DNA of 64,000 nucleotides from Planctomycetota bacterium. GTDB taxonomy: Bacteria; Planctomycetota; UBA8742; UBA2392. The first letter of the stretch is position 1, and each line of letters opens with the position of its first letter. The notes under the pieces were generated by a model. That model saw nothing but the letters and a program-made list of their open reading frames with translations. It was not told the DNA's origin and searched no databases. The stretch is from contig JADLFN010000073.1 of the NCBI GenBank assembly GCA_020845475.1, positions 1 to 64,000 of the forward strand, written 5' to 3'. Positions 1 to 7,808 of this stretch are shown piece after piece. A program made the translations under genes and the position numbers.

Positions 1-210
1 CCCAAGTCCAATCCATAACCCCAAAACCGCCTCACAAGCGGCTCGGCGAACTTCAAATCGCAACTGCAAGGTGAACGCAGAACTTCATCCGCTCGTCGCG
101 TCAACGTGTACATGCACGGACAGGTACGCATATTGTACCGCGATAGGCGAGTGCTGCGTTGGGGAATTCCCATCAAGGGTTGGTTGCTTCAACGGGCGCG
201 GGTTTGATAT

Positions 211-822
211 TCAATGCGTGCTGCCGCGCAAGAATCTTACTGCAACGCGCGCTTCAGCCGGGTCATGGAGCACCTGCACATATCTGGATTCGGACTTGAA
301 GGTGCCGTTGCAGGGCAACTCCGTGCCGCTGTGTTCAACGATCAGTTCCGGGAGATTCTGCGAACACCTCCGCGTCCGCACTCGCAGGATTCGCAAGCCA
401 GCCGCATTGTTGCATGCGGCGATGGCCCGGCTGAGCACTTCCTCGAGTAATTTGAGCGTCGCCTGCCGCTGAATCTGAACATCGGCTTGGCCGCAGTGCT
501 TCCGCAGCAGAATAACACCGGCAGCACCAAAGACAGGCGCTGCCGCATGCAGCGCTTCATCCAAGAGCGTGTTCAGCGCCATGACTTCGGGCCGCTCTCT
601 GCAGATGGAATCTTCCCGCTGGGGCACGGGAGGTATGTGCAAGAGCCGTTCGATCTCATCGACCACATCCAGCGCGGCATCAATGTCAGCGGAGTTTTCG
701 AGTAAAAGGCGCAGTTCGAATGTCAATCGTCGCAGTTCGCCGGCGTTGGGTCGGGCACTGGCTGAAATCGGCCGGGCGCTGATGCCGGGAATGAACCATG
801 AAGGCATACCATGTGTGGTCAT
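211..822 (-). CDS. Hypothetical protein, possible degenerate histidine-kinase-like fragment
   Basis: Unrecognised protein of 203 residues. The ATG at 822 was chosen because GAGGA lies about 7 bases upstream; the open frame extends further but without a ribosome site. Residues about 30-60 and 105-135 look helical. The stretch [17 protein letters not shown] followed by a beta-like ILRVRT resembles the N-box region and first strand of a histidine-kinase ATPase domain, but no G boxes follow before the stop. It could therefore be a shortened sensor kinase, a dimerisation/phosphotransfer remnant or something unrelated. It is divergent from arsR and the two share the roughly 175-base region between 823 and 997. 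Coding is supported by the ribosome site and amino-acid composition only. Confidence 0.5.
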   Translation of the reverse strand: MTTHGMPSWFIPGISARPISASARPNAGELRRLTFELRLLLENSADIDAALDVVDEIERLLHIPPVPQREDSICRERPEVMALNTLLDEALHAAAPVFGAAGVILLRKHCGQADVQIQRQATLKLLEEVLSRAIAACNNAAGLRILRVRTRRCSQNLPELIVEHSGTELPCNGTFKSESRYVQVLHDPAEARVAVRFLRGSTH

Positions 823-997
823 TGCAAGTCCTCGCGAGTCTCGATTGGCAGATGTCGCGACCGGACGTTTTGGGTGCAGGAATTTCAAAGAGAGCCGAAA
901 TGGGGGCGGTAACCGGTCGTTTCAGCTCCGCAAATGCACCCATGCTGCCTGGATTTGCGTAGGAAAGAGCGCCGCCCCCGGCTATCGTCGATTGACG

Positions 998-1345
998 ATG
1001 GAAAATCGCAAAGCAAACGAGAACAACTGCTGCCCTCCGGAAGACAATCGCCCGGATCTGCGCTCGATTGAAGGGCCGGAAGCCGACGAAGAATTGGCCC
1101 AGATGCTCAAGGCCCTGGCGCACCCGGCGCGTGTTCAGATTGTGCGCATCCTGACGCGCCGCGACTCGTGCATCTGCGGCGAAATAGTGGATGTTCTACC
1201 GCTTGCGCAGTCCACTGTCTCGCAGCACCTGAAGGTGCTGAAAGAAGCCGGGATCATTCGCGGCGAGGTTGATGGAACGCGCGTCGGATATTGCCTCAAT
1301 CAGCGTGCACTGCGTCGCTTCCGGGCGCTGGTCGCGGGATTGTAA
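998..1345 (+). CDS. arsR: ArsR-family metalloid-responsive repressor
   Basis: Winged-helix repressor of 115 residues, heading an arsenic resistance cluster. The core [14 protein letters not shown], the DNA-recognition helix [14 protein letters not shown] and the wing [13 protein letters not shown] are typical of the ArsR/SmtB family. Cys58 and Cys60 (SCICGE) sit where classical ArsR proteins carry the CxC pair that binds As(III)/Sb(III), and their loading is known to release DNA. An extra N-terminal Cys11-Cys12 pair (NCCPP) could supply a third thiolate. The ATG at 998 fits the usual family length; the frame is open far upstream without support for a longer protein. It probably represses itself and the downstream acr3-arsC genes. 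Confidence 0.9.
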   Translation: MENRKANENNCCPPEDNRPDLRSIEGPEADEELAQMLKALAHPARVQIVRILTRRDSCICGEIVDVLPLAQSTVSQHLKVLKEAGIIRGEVDGTRVGYCLNQRALRRFRALVAGL

Positions 1346-1481
1346 CCGGGACACGCATCGAAAAAACACGATGAAGCGGTCGTGTGTGCAGACCTGTGTG
1401 TCTCGGAATGGGCCAGTGCATTGCGGAGGCCTGATGTAAGCCGCGCCACTTGCCGCAGGCATCCGAATCAACGGAAACCCG

Positions 1482-2564
1482 ATGGCCGACGCCAAGCGAC
1501 TCTCCTTTCTTGATCGATACCTGACACTGTGGATCTTCGCGGCCATGGGACTGGGCATTGGGCTGGGCTTTGCCTTGCCACAGTTCACGCAGGGTCTAGA
1601 GAGCCTGAGCGTGGGCGCCACGTCCATTCCGATTGCGACGGGGCTGATCCTGATGATGTACCCGCCACTGGCGAAGGTGCGCTATGACCAGTTGGGGCGG
1701 GTATTCCAAAACAAGCGGGTGCTGCTGCTTTCACTTGTCCAGAACTGGGTGATCGGCCCGATTCTGATGTTCACTCTGGCGGTTGTGTTCCTGTACGACA
1801 GGCCGGAGTACATGCTGGGGCTGATCCTGATAGGACTGGCGCGCTGCATTGCCATGGTGATTGTCTGGAACGAACTGGCCGACGGCGATACGGAGTATTG
1901 CGCGGGTCTGGTGGCCTTCAACTCCATCTTCCAGGTGCTGTTCTTTTCGGCTTATGCGTGGTTTTTTGCCACGCAACTGCCGCACCTGCTCGGCCTCAAG
2001 GGCGTGGCCGTGGACATATCCATGGGCGAAATCGCACTCAGCGTAGGCATCTATCTTGGCGTTCCTTTTGTGGCGGGTTTCCTGACGCGGCTTGTGCTTG
2101 TTTCGACCCGGGGGCTTGAGTGGTATCAGCAGCGCTTTCTGCCGCGTATAGCGCCCCTGACGCTGATCGCGTTGCTGTTCACGATCGTGCTGATGTTCTC
2201 CCTCAAGGGCGAGGCCATGGTTGAACTGCCGTTGGATGTGCTGCGCATTGCACTGCCGCTGCTGCTTTACTTCCTGTTGATGTTCGGGGTTTCGTTCTTT
2301 CTGAGCCGCTATTTCGGCGCAAGCTACGGTCAGACCGCAACGCTTTCGTTTACCGCCGCGTCCAACAATTTCGAGTTGGCCATTGCGGTTGCTGTGGCCA
2401 CGTTCGGGTTGCACAGCGGAGCCGCGCTCGCGGCCGTGATTGGCCCGCTGGTTGAAGTTCCGGTGCTGATAGCGCTGGTGAGTGTCGCGCTGTGGTGGCG
2501 CAAACGCTTTTTCCCCTCGGCTGGAGACAGCGCTTGCGCCGCGTCGCCGGCAAGGAGCGCGTGA
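1482..2564 (+). CDS. acr3: ACR3-family arsenite efflux permease
   Basis: Inner-membrane As(III) exporter of the ACR3 (BASS superfamily) type, 360 residues with about ten hydrophobic segments. Family hallmarks are visible: KVRYDQLG after helix 2, the [19 protein letters not shown] segment with the essential Cys (Cys122), and [16 protein letters not shown] with the conserved Glu (Glu298). It lies 136 bases after arsR and its TGA overlaps the ATG of arsC by one base (TGATG), so the two are probably translationally coupled. It completes the pathway by exporting arsenite made by the reductase. The family is distinct from the ArsB carriers. Confidence 0.95.
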   Translation: MADAKRLSFLDRYLTLWIFAAMGLGIGLGFALPQFTQGLESLSVGATSIPIATGLILMMYPPLAKVRYDQLGRVFQNKRVLLLSLVQNWVIGPILMFTLAVVFLYDRPEYMLGLILIGLARCIAMVIVWNELADGDTEYCAGLVAFNSIFQVLFFSAYAWFFATQLPHLLGLKGVAVDISMGEIALSVGIYLGVPFVAGFLTRLVLVSTRGLEWYQQRFLPRIAPLTLIALLFTIVLMFSLKGEAMVELPLDVLRIALPLLLYFLLMFGVSFFLSRYFGASYGQTATLSFTAASNNFELAIAVAVATFGLHSGAALAAVIGPLVEVPVLIALVSVALWWRKRFFPSAGDSACAASPARSA

Positions 2565-2992
2565 TGGAGACGGAGTTTCGGAGTATCCTGTTTTTGTGTG
2601 TCGCCAATTCCGCGCGCTCGCAGATGGCACAGGCGCTGGCGGGCAAGCTGCTGGGGCCGGGCGTGTGTGTCCAGAGCGCGGGCAGCAAGCCCACGTTTGT
2701 CAATCCAATGGCCGTCGAAGTGCTGCGCGAGCACGGAATCGAGATGGCCGGGCAGTTCTCGAAGTCCGTCGAGACGATTGATGCGGCCGGCATTGACATG
2801 GTCATTACACTCTGCGCGGAAGAAGTGTGCCCGGCGTTCTTCGGCACGGCTCGCCGCCTGCATTGGCCCATTGAAGACCCGGCCAGCGATGACAAAGGCC
2901 TGACGCGCGAAGAAGTGCTCGCTCGCTTTCGCATAGCCCGCGATGAGATTGCACGCCGTCTGGCGGAACTGGCGCGCAAGCCTGCGTGTTGA
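2564..2992 (+). CDS. arsC: Arsenate reductase, low-molecular-weight phosphatase (thioredoxin-coupled) type
   Basis: Cytoplasmic reductase converting arsenate to arsenite for export by the upstream permease; 142 residues. The LMW-PTP P-loop CVANSAR (Cys12 to Arg18, CX5R) is present, followed by Cys84 and Cys89 in TLCAEEVCP. These match the redox pair of Staphylococcus-type ArsC that passes electrons from thioredoxin. The HWPIEDPAS segment carries the conserved DPA with the general-acid Asp. The ATG at 2564 overlaps the acr3 stop and has AAGGAG at 2552-2557. A longer in-frame start at 2492 would lie inside acr3 and is unlikely. Confidence 0.93.
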   Translation: METEFRSILFLCVANSARSQMAQALAGKLLGPGVCVQSAGSKPTFVNPMAVEVLREHGIEMAGQFSKSVETIDAAGIDMVITLCAEEVCPAFFGTARRLHWPIEDPASDDKGLTREEVLARFRIARDEIARRLAELARKPAC

Positions 2993-3060
2993 CGGCGGCG
3001 GCGGGCGTGCGACAATCGGCGCACTGGGCCTGTCAGTACGCTTTTGCCACCGGAGGGTCG

Positions 3061-4125
3061 ATGCGCCTGACCATTGCCATCGCATGCGCCACCGCCGCAT
3101 TGCTCTTGACGTGTCAAGTGTACGCGCAGATCAAGCCCAAAGACGAAAACGATCCCAAGCGCGAAAAAAAGGCCGGCAAGCCCTGCCGCGACGAAGACGG
3201 CAACCTGTTGCCCACTTTCAAACTGTACGAGGTCGCGGGCCGCAAATGGACGGTCAAGCGCGTGACGAACCCAAACGCGCCCGGCGGAGATCGCTTTGAC
3301 ATGTACTTCTGCTTTGAAGTGCTCGCCGTTCACGAAGACCGCGCCACCGTGCGCCAGAGCGCGCTTGACCAGGCGAAAAAACCGACCAAGGACAACCCGA
3401 TCGACGGCGACGTGAAGTTCGACGCCGATAACGCCAAATTCACCGGCCCGCCCGGAATGCAGAAAAGCCGCGATGAGAGCATTACGGTGCCGGCAGGAAA
3501 ATTTGATTGCACCGCCTTTGTGGGCGGGCTGGACAACGCCAAGACCTGGGTGAGCAAAGATTATCCCGGGCTCGTGGTTCGCCACACGGATGACTACGGC
3601 ACCACGGAAGTGTTCGAATTTGAGCGCTTTGACACCGACAAAGAAAAGCCAAAGAAGCGCGGCATCAAGGAAGGCGAGCAGGATTTCTCGCTCTACAAGA
3701 CAAAGAAATCATGGTTGCTGCAGACGACATTGGTCAAGGGCGGCCAGAAGTACATCAGCTACACCCGCTACGAAGTGCTCAAGTCCACCGCCGCAGGCTG
3801 CGAGCTGAAAATCACCGAGCTCGACAGCAACAAGAAGCCGTTCAAAGACAAGCCCGCTCAAACCACGCCCTTGCCGTTTTCCACGGAAGGCGCGGCTTTC
3901 ATTGACCCTCCGATATCGACCCAGAACAACCGCGTTGAAAAGCTGCGCAGTGAGAAGCGCAAAACCGCGGCAGGAGTGATCCTGTGCGACGTTTACTCCT
4001 ATCGCGACGAAGCCGGCAATGAAGTGACGCTCTGGTTTGGCCGTGACCTGCCGGGCCTGACGGTGCGCAAACTCATCGGCGATGGCGGCAAAGACGGCAG
4101 TGTGGAGCTGGTGGAGATCAAGTAG
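3061..4125 (+). CDS. Exported protein with two copies of an unnamed domain (array member 1)
   Basis: Secreted protein of 354 residues with a signal peptide ending near VYAQ (residue 23). The ATG at 3061 has GGAGG about 5 bases upstream. After a charged linker it carries two copies, at about residues 50-195 and 205-354, of a beta-rich domain shared by the next four genes. Recurrent landmarks are LYEVAGRKWTVK at the start, a YEVL segment, an AGKFDC segment with a Cys, then WVSKDYPGLVVR and a closing VELVEIK. I recognise no named family; the layout resembles a lipocalin-like or DUF3108-like barrel, which is inference. The gene follows arsC by 68 bases but is functionally unrelated to it. It is separated from member 2 by only 8 bases. 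Confidence 0.85.
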   Translation: MRLTIAIACATAALLLTCQVYAQIKPKDENDPKREKKAGKPCRDEDGNLLPTFKLYEVAGRKWTVKRVTNPNAPGGDRFDMYFCFEVLAVHEDRATVRQSALDQAKKPTKDNPIDGDVKFDADNAKFTGPPGMQKSRDESITVPAGKFDCTAFVGGLDNAKTWVSKDYPGLVVRHTDDYGTTEVFEFERFDTDKEKPKKRGIKEGEQDFSLYKTKKSWLLQTTLVKGGQKYISYTRYEVLKSTAAGCELKITELDSNKKPFKDKPAQTTPLPFSTEGAAFIDPPISTQNNRVEKLRSEKRKTAAGVILCDVYSYRDEAGNEVTLWFGRDLPGLTVRKLIGDGGKDGSVELVEIK

Positions 4126-4133
4126 GAGTGACC

Positions 4134-5108
4134 ATGGCGCGCCTGACTCTATGTCTGCTATTGATGGCCCCGGTACTTTGCGCCGAGGAGCTTTCCTTTC
4201 GCCTTTACCAGATTGGCGGGCGAAGCTGGACGATCAAGATCGTGCCCAACGCCGGCGGCGACGGGAATCTCGACGTCAACTATATGAAGTACGAGGTGCA
4301 GGAAGTGCACGAAGATCATGCGCTCGTCAGTTACATCCGGCTCGACACGAGCAAGAAGATTCCAAAGGGCGTAACCGCCACGGTCACGAAGTTGCGCTTT
4401 GACGCAACTTTGCCGCCCTTCAAGCAGCCCGATGGCGCCCAGAACCTGGGCGTGCAGACGATCAAGGCGGCGGGCATGAGCTTTGAGTGCGACGTGTTTT
4501 CCAGCGGCACCCCGCCTTCGAAGTATTTCTGTTCGCGGCGCTATCCGGGGCTGGTGGTCAAGACCGAAGCGTCCTTTGGCGTGGACGAACTCTGCGACTT
4601 CGATGCCTTCAAGGACGACGAACCTGCCCCCGCCCCGCGCAAGGGTCAAAAGCCGCCCAAAGATCCGCCCAAAGAACCGGCCAAGACGCCCGACGAATTC
4701 TCGCTTTTCAAAGCCCGGCACTCATGGGTTCTTTCCGAGCGCGGTGCAAACGGGCAAGCCGTGCTGCGAAAATACGAGGTGCTCAAGTGGGATGAGGCCG
4801 GTGCGGACGTGAAATGGACGGAACTCGACGAAGCCAAAAAGCCCCTCAAGGGCGGCAAATCCGAGTCGCTCCGCGTCGAATTCAAGGAAGGCCAGGCTGC
4901 GAGGTATGCTCTGCCGGAAGGGGCGGCCAAAAGCCGCGTCGAAAAGCGGCGCTTTGGCCCCAACGTCATGGAATGCACGGTTTACACGTTCAGGCAGGAA
5001 GGCAAAGAGGGCCAGATCTGGATCTCGAACCTGTACCCGGGCCTGATCGTGCGCCAGACAATTGACGGCGGCAAGCAGGGTGTCACGGAGTTGCTTGAGT
5101 TCAAGTAG
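4134..5108 (+). CDS. Exported protein with two copies of the same unnamed domain (array member 2)
   Basis: Protein of 324 residues. The ATG at 4134 is preferred over an in-frame GTG at 4128 because GGAG at 4125-4128 is then correctly spaced. A short signal peptide ends near LCAEE. Two domain copies follow at about residues 21-165 and 190-324: FRLYQIGGRSWTIK...CSRRYPGLVVK, and FSLFKARHSWVLSE...WISNLYPGLIVR...ELLEFK. A Pro/Lys linker (PPKDPPKEP) joins them. The paired Cys residues could form disulphides after export. It is probably cotranscribed with member 1. Function is unknown. Confidence 0.85.
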   Translation: MARLTLCLLLMAPVLCAEELSFRLYQIGGRSWTIKIVPNAGGDGNLDVNYMKYEVQEVHEDHALVSYIRLDTSKKIPKGVTATVTKLRFDATLPPFKQPDGAQNLGVQTIKAAGMSFECDVFSSGTPPSKYFCSRRYPGLVVKTEASFGVDELCDFDAFKDDEPAPAPRKGQKPPKDPPKEPAKTPDEFSLFKARHSWVLSERGANGQAVLRKYEVLKWDEAGADVKWTELDEAKKPLKGGKSESLRVEFKEGQAARYALPEGAAKSRVEKRRFGPNVMECTVYTFRQEGKEGQIWISNLYPGLIVRQTIDGGKQGVTELLEFK

Positions 5109-5122
5109 CGCTGCGCTTTTTT
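5107..5122 (+). terminator. Possible weak terminator after array member 2
   Basis: A short AGCG/CGCT hairpin overlaps the stop codon of the gene ending at 5108 and is followed at once by six T. The stem is only 4-5 bp, so it may be inactive. Confidence 0.3.
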
Positions 5123-5154
5123 GAAGGACCTGCGGCTGTGCAAGTGCGACATGT

Positions 5155-5171
5155 CAGGCAGTGTCTGCCTG
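5155..5171. other. Inverted repeat upstream of array member 3
   Basis: Perfect 7-bp arms CAGGCAG/CTGCCTG with a 3-base loop, in the 179-base leader before the gene at 5288. No T run follows, so it reads better as an operator or mRNA leader hairpin than a terminator. The function is unknown. Confidence 0.35.
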
Positions 5172-5287
5172 ATTGCAGGCAGGGCCTTCAGTTTTGGTTG
5201 GCAATCGGGATAGGGTGCTTGTTAGCTCTGAATTCCACGTATGACGGTGCTGGGGCGGCCGCGCATTGCGGCAACAAGGAGAACTCA

Positions 5288-6388
5288 ATGAAATCGTATT
5301 GGCTGGGCATGTTGTTGGCGGGCATGGTTGCAACGCCTGCGTTTGCGCAGATGGGCGGCGAAGAGCCTTCAGGCGATCTGCAGAAGGAGTGGTTCAAGGC
5401 ATCGGACACGAACAAAGACGGCAAGATCAGCTACGACGAAATCCTGGCCCTGGCCAAGGAAAGGGCCAAGGCGCTCGAGGCGGCCGGCGAGGACGAAGAA
5501 AAGCAGGCGGCCGTGTATGAGAAGTACGGCTATGTCCTCGACGTTTACAACTTCGCATTGGCGGACAGCGATGATGATCGCTCGGTCACAGCCGATGAAT
5601 TGAAGGCCTACGTCAAGAAGCTCGAAGAGGGAACCGAGACGAAGTATTCATCCAAGGACGTCGATCTCCTGGTGGACTACACGTGGGACACTGAAATCGC
5701 CAAGTATGACAAGAACGGTGATGGCGTCATCGCCAAGGATGAGGTGCCTGAGAAGGATCAAGGAGACGTCGATAGCTACGACACCAACGGTGACGGCAAG
5801 CTTTCGAAGGACGAGTTCCGCGATCTGATGAAGAAGGCGATGTCCGAGATGATCGACCCGGCTGAACCCAAAGAAGGCCCGAAAGAAGGCCCGAAAGAAG
5901 GCCCGAAAGAGGGCCCCAAGGAAACACCGGCTGGTGAAGGTGAACTCAAGAAGGAACTGTTCACGCTCTACACAAAGGAAGGTCGCAGCTGGACGATGAA
6001 GTACACGATGAAGATGCAGGGAATGGACGACATGGTCAGCTACATGAAGACGGAAGTCGTCAAAGTGGGCGACGACTACGCAGAGATCAAGGTTACCATG
6101 CTCGATAAGGACAAGAACCCGATGATGGGCATGCAGCCCACCACCACCAAGATCTCTTTCCGCGTTCCTAAGGCCACGGGCACACCCAAGGAAGGCCCGA
6201 AGGTCGAAACGAAGGAAGAGACGATCAAGGTTGAGGCGGGCGAGTTCGAGTGCATCGTCATGACCACGGAGGCCGGCGGTTCAAAGACGACTTCATGGAC
6301 CAGCAAGAAGTTCCCCGGGTTGGCGGTGAAGTCCACCACGACGGGCGCCGCTGAAGTGACCATGGAACTCGTTGAGTTCAAGGAATAG
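5288..6388 (+). CDS. Exported four-EF-hand protein with the unnamed C-terminal domain (array member 3)
   Basis: Protein of 366 residues. The ATG at 5288 has AAGGAGA upstream and gives a clear signal peptide (cleavage near AFAQ, residue 20). Four EF-hand loops are visible at residues 40-51 (DTNKDGKISYDE), 93-104 (DSDDDRSVTADE), 141-152 (DKNGDGVIAKDE) and 165-176 (DTNGDGKLSKDE). All four keep most calcium-ligand positions. A KEGP repeat linker (residues about 193-213) leads to one copy of the array domain at about 224-366, ending TMELVEFKE. The design suggests a calcium-binding module regulating or anchoring the second domain outside the cytoplasm. It has its own 179-base leader and a terminator. 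Confidence 0.9.
   Translation: MKSYWLGMLLAGMVATPAFAQMGGEEPSGDLQKEWFKASDTNKDGKISYDEILALAKERAKALEAAGEDEEKQAAVYEKYGYVLDVYNFALADSDDDRSVTADELKAYVKKLEEGTETKYSSKDVDLLVDYTWDTEIAKYDKNGDGVIAKDEVPEKDQGDVDSYDTNGDGKLSKDEFRDLMKKAMSEMIDPAEPKEGPKEGPKEGPKEGPKETPAGEGELKKELFTLYTKEGRSWTMKYTMKMQGMDDMVSYMKTEVVKVGDDYAEIKVTMLDKDKNPMMGMQPTTTKISFRVPKATGTPKEGPKVETKEETIKVEAGEFECIVMTTEAGGSKTTSWTSKKFPGLAVKSTTTGAAEVTMELVEFKE
5867..5914 (+). repeat. In-frame 12-bp tandem repeat (KEGP linker)
   Basis: Four consecutive 12-base units (type CCGAAAGAAGGC) encode the Lys-Glu-Gly-Pro linker between the EF-hands and the C-terminal domain. Near-identity of the units suggests recent slippage and possible length variation. Confidence 0.85.
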
Positions 6389-6406
6389 CGAGTCTGGCTT
6401 CCAAAG

Positions 6407-6438
6407 CCGGGCGCCGTCAGGCGCCCGGTTTGCTTTTT
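6407..6438 (+). terminator. Rho-independent terminator after array member 3
   Basis: Perfect 9-bp stem CCGGGCGCC/GGCGCCCGG with loop GTCA, followed by a T-rich tract (TTTGCTTTTT). It lies 18 bases after the stop codon. Confidence 0.85.
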
Positions 6439-6509
6439 GGGGTGCGGCGGCATAAACTCCCTTCGCTTTCCCCGCCCAACGCGCTCCCCGGCGCACCTTG
6501 GAGTTTCAC

Positions 6510-7706
6510 ATGTGGATTCGTTACTGCTCAGCGCTGTTGCTGCTGTCGTGTGCGTTTGGATGGGCACGGGCCGACGACGCCTCGGATCGCGCCGAAAGAA
6601 TGATCAGGGCCGGCGATCAGGACAAGAACGGCAAATTCGAGTGGAAAGAGGCTTTCGAACGCTGGAACAACGCACGCCAATCCATGCAAGTCGCAGACGG
6701 CGACGAAGCGCTCGAAGAAAAAGTGCGCGCTGCCTTTCCCGAACTGATCGAGGCGCTCGACTTCCTCGCTGCCGATACCAACGACGACCTTGTGTTGACC
6801 CGCAAAGAACTGTTGGAAAGCTTCAAAATCGAGGCCGCGGGCAAGGAACTTAAGGCAACGCGCAAAGATCTTGAAGTTTTCTACGCGGAAGTTGTGAACG
6901 AAAGTTGGCCGGCTATTTGCAAAATCGTGGACACCAACGCCGATGGCGCGCTCTCACGCGCCGAACTCGACGACAACTACCCCACGAAGGTTAACGACGA
7001 TTGCTTCAAAGCCGCCGACAAGAACAAGAGCGCAAGCCTCGACAAGACCGAATATGCAGCCTTCAAAGTTGAAGAGCACGAGCGCGGCTTGTTTGTTGAA
7101 TTCGACGAGCGCGGCGGGTCGGTGGGCGGGGCGGGCGGTACCGGCGCGCAAGCCGGAGAGGATGGGCCCGAGAAGGAGAAGGACAAAAAGGCAGAGGCCA
7201 AGAAGGGCGACGCAGAAAAAAAGACCGAGGTCAAGGAGAGGAAGAGCTCGCGCATCAAAGTCGGCACTACCTGGCTCATGCGCTACCGCATTGAATACAA
7301 ATCCGATGACGGAAGCGGGGACGACAAATGGCGCTATCAGCTCTGCACGATCACCGCGATTGCGACCAAGTCCGATGAAACTACCGTTGACTGGAAACAC
7401 GCTACCGCCAACGAGAAGGGCGAGGCCATTGATCAGCCCAGCGGCGGCGGTTCACGTGTGCTCTATACAGGAAAAAACGCCAAGTACCTTCCGCCATCCA
7501 AAGACCTCGTGACAGTCACCGTTACTGCGGGAACCTTTGATTGCGAGGTGCGCGAAATCAAGGACTACCCCATGCCGGGCAAGGCCGGCGAAGGAAAGAA
7601 ATGCGTGGCCAAGTACTACACCGCCTACGTTGACGGGTTTCCGCTGATCGTGAAGATGGAGTGCGAGGGTGTGGTCATGAACGAGCTGCTCGAGTTCAAG
7701 GAGTAG
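6510..7706 (+). CDS. Exported EF-hand protein with the unnamed C-terminal domain (array member 4)
   Basis: Protein of 398 residues. The ATG at 6510 (TTGGAG upstream) is preferred over a TTG at 6498. The signal peptide ends near ARADD. EF-hand loops lie at residues 36-47 (DQDKNGKFEWKE), 89-100 (DTNDDLVLTRKE), 141-152 (DTNADGALSRAE) and 170-181 (DKNKSASLDKTE). Loops 2 and 4 have lost the central Gly. A Gly-rich then Lys/Glu-rich linker (about 200-248) leads to the array domain at about 250-398, ending NELLEFKE. Flanking terminators on both sides indicate an independent transcription unit. Confidence 0.9.
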   Translation: MWIRYCSALLLLSCAFGWARADDASDRAERMIRAGDQDKNGKFEWKEAFERWNNARQSMQVADGDEALEEKVRAAFPELIEALDFLAADTNDDLVLTRKELLESFKIEAAGKELKATRKDLEVFYAEVVNESWPAICKIVDTNADGALSRAELDDNYPTKVNDDCFKAADKNKSASLDKTEYAAFKVEEHERGLFVEFDERGGSVGGAGGTGAQAGEDGPEKEKDKKAEAKKGDAEKKTEVKERKSSRIKVGTTWLMRYRIEYKSDDGSGDDKWRYQLCTITAIATKSDETTVDWKHATANEKGEAIDQPSGGGSRVLYTGKNAKYLPPSKDLVTVTVTAGTFDCEVREIKDYPMPGKAGEGKKCVAKYYTAYVDGFPLIVKMECEGVVMNELLEFKE

Positions 7707-7720
7707 CCACGCTTTCCAAG

Positions 7721-7752
7721 ACCGGGCGTACGCGCGCCCGGTCTGCTTTTTC
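7721..7752 (+). terminator. Rho-independent terminator after array member 4
   Basis: 8-bp stem ACCGGGCG/CGCCCGGT around loop TACGCG, followed by CTGCTTTTTC. It resembles the terminator after member 3 in stem sequence and position, consistent with duplication of whole gene units. Confidence 0.85.
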
Positions 7753-7808
7753 ATTCTATTGCGCTGACGGCGGGCTAGACTCTTTGTCCCACAAACTACG
7801 GAGAGCCC

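Noticed and set aside
1-210. Small plus-strand frame starting at 71
   Set aside because: It runs through the antisense of the gene at 211-822 with Thr/Ser/Cys-rich composition; nothing in bases 1-210 could be supported.
2350-3585. 411-residue minus-strand frame over acr3, arsC and array member 1
   Set aside because: Crosses three plus-strand genes with definite family signatures or signal peptides.
5867-5914. CRISPR-like short repeats
   Set aside because: Units are directly adjacent 12-mers without spacers, in frame within a gene; a KEGP linker.
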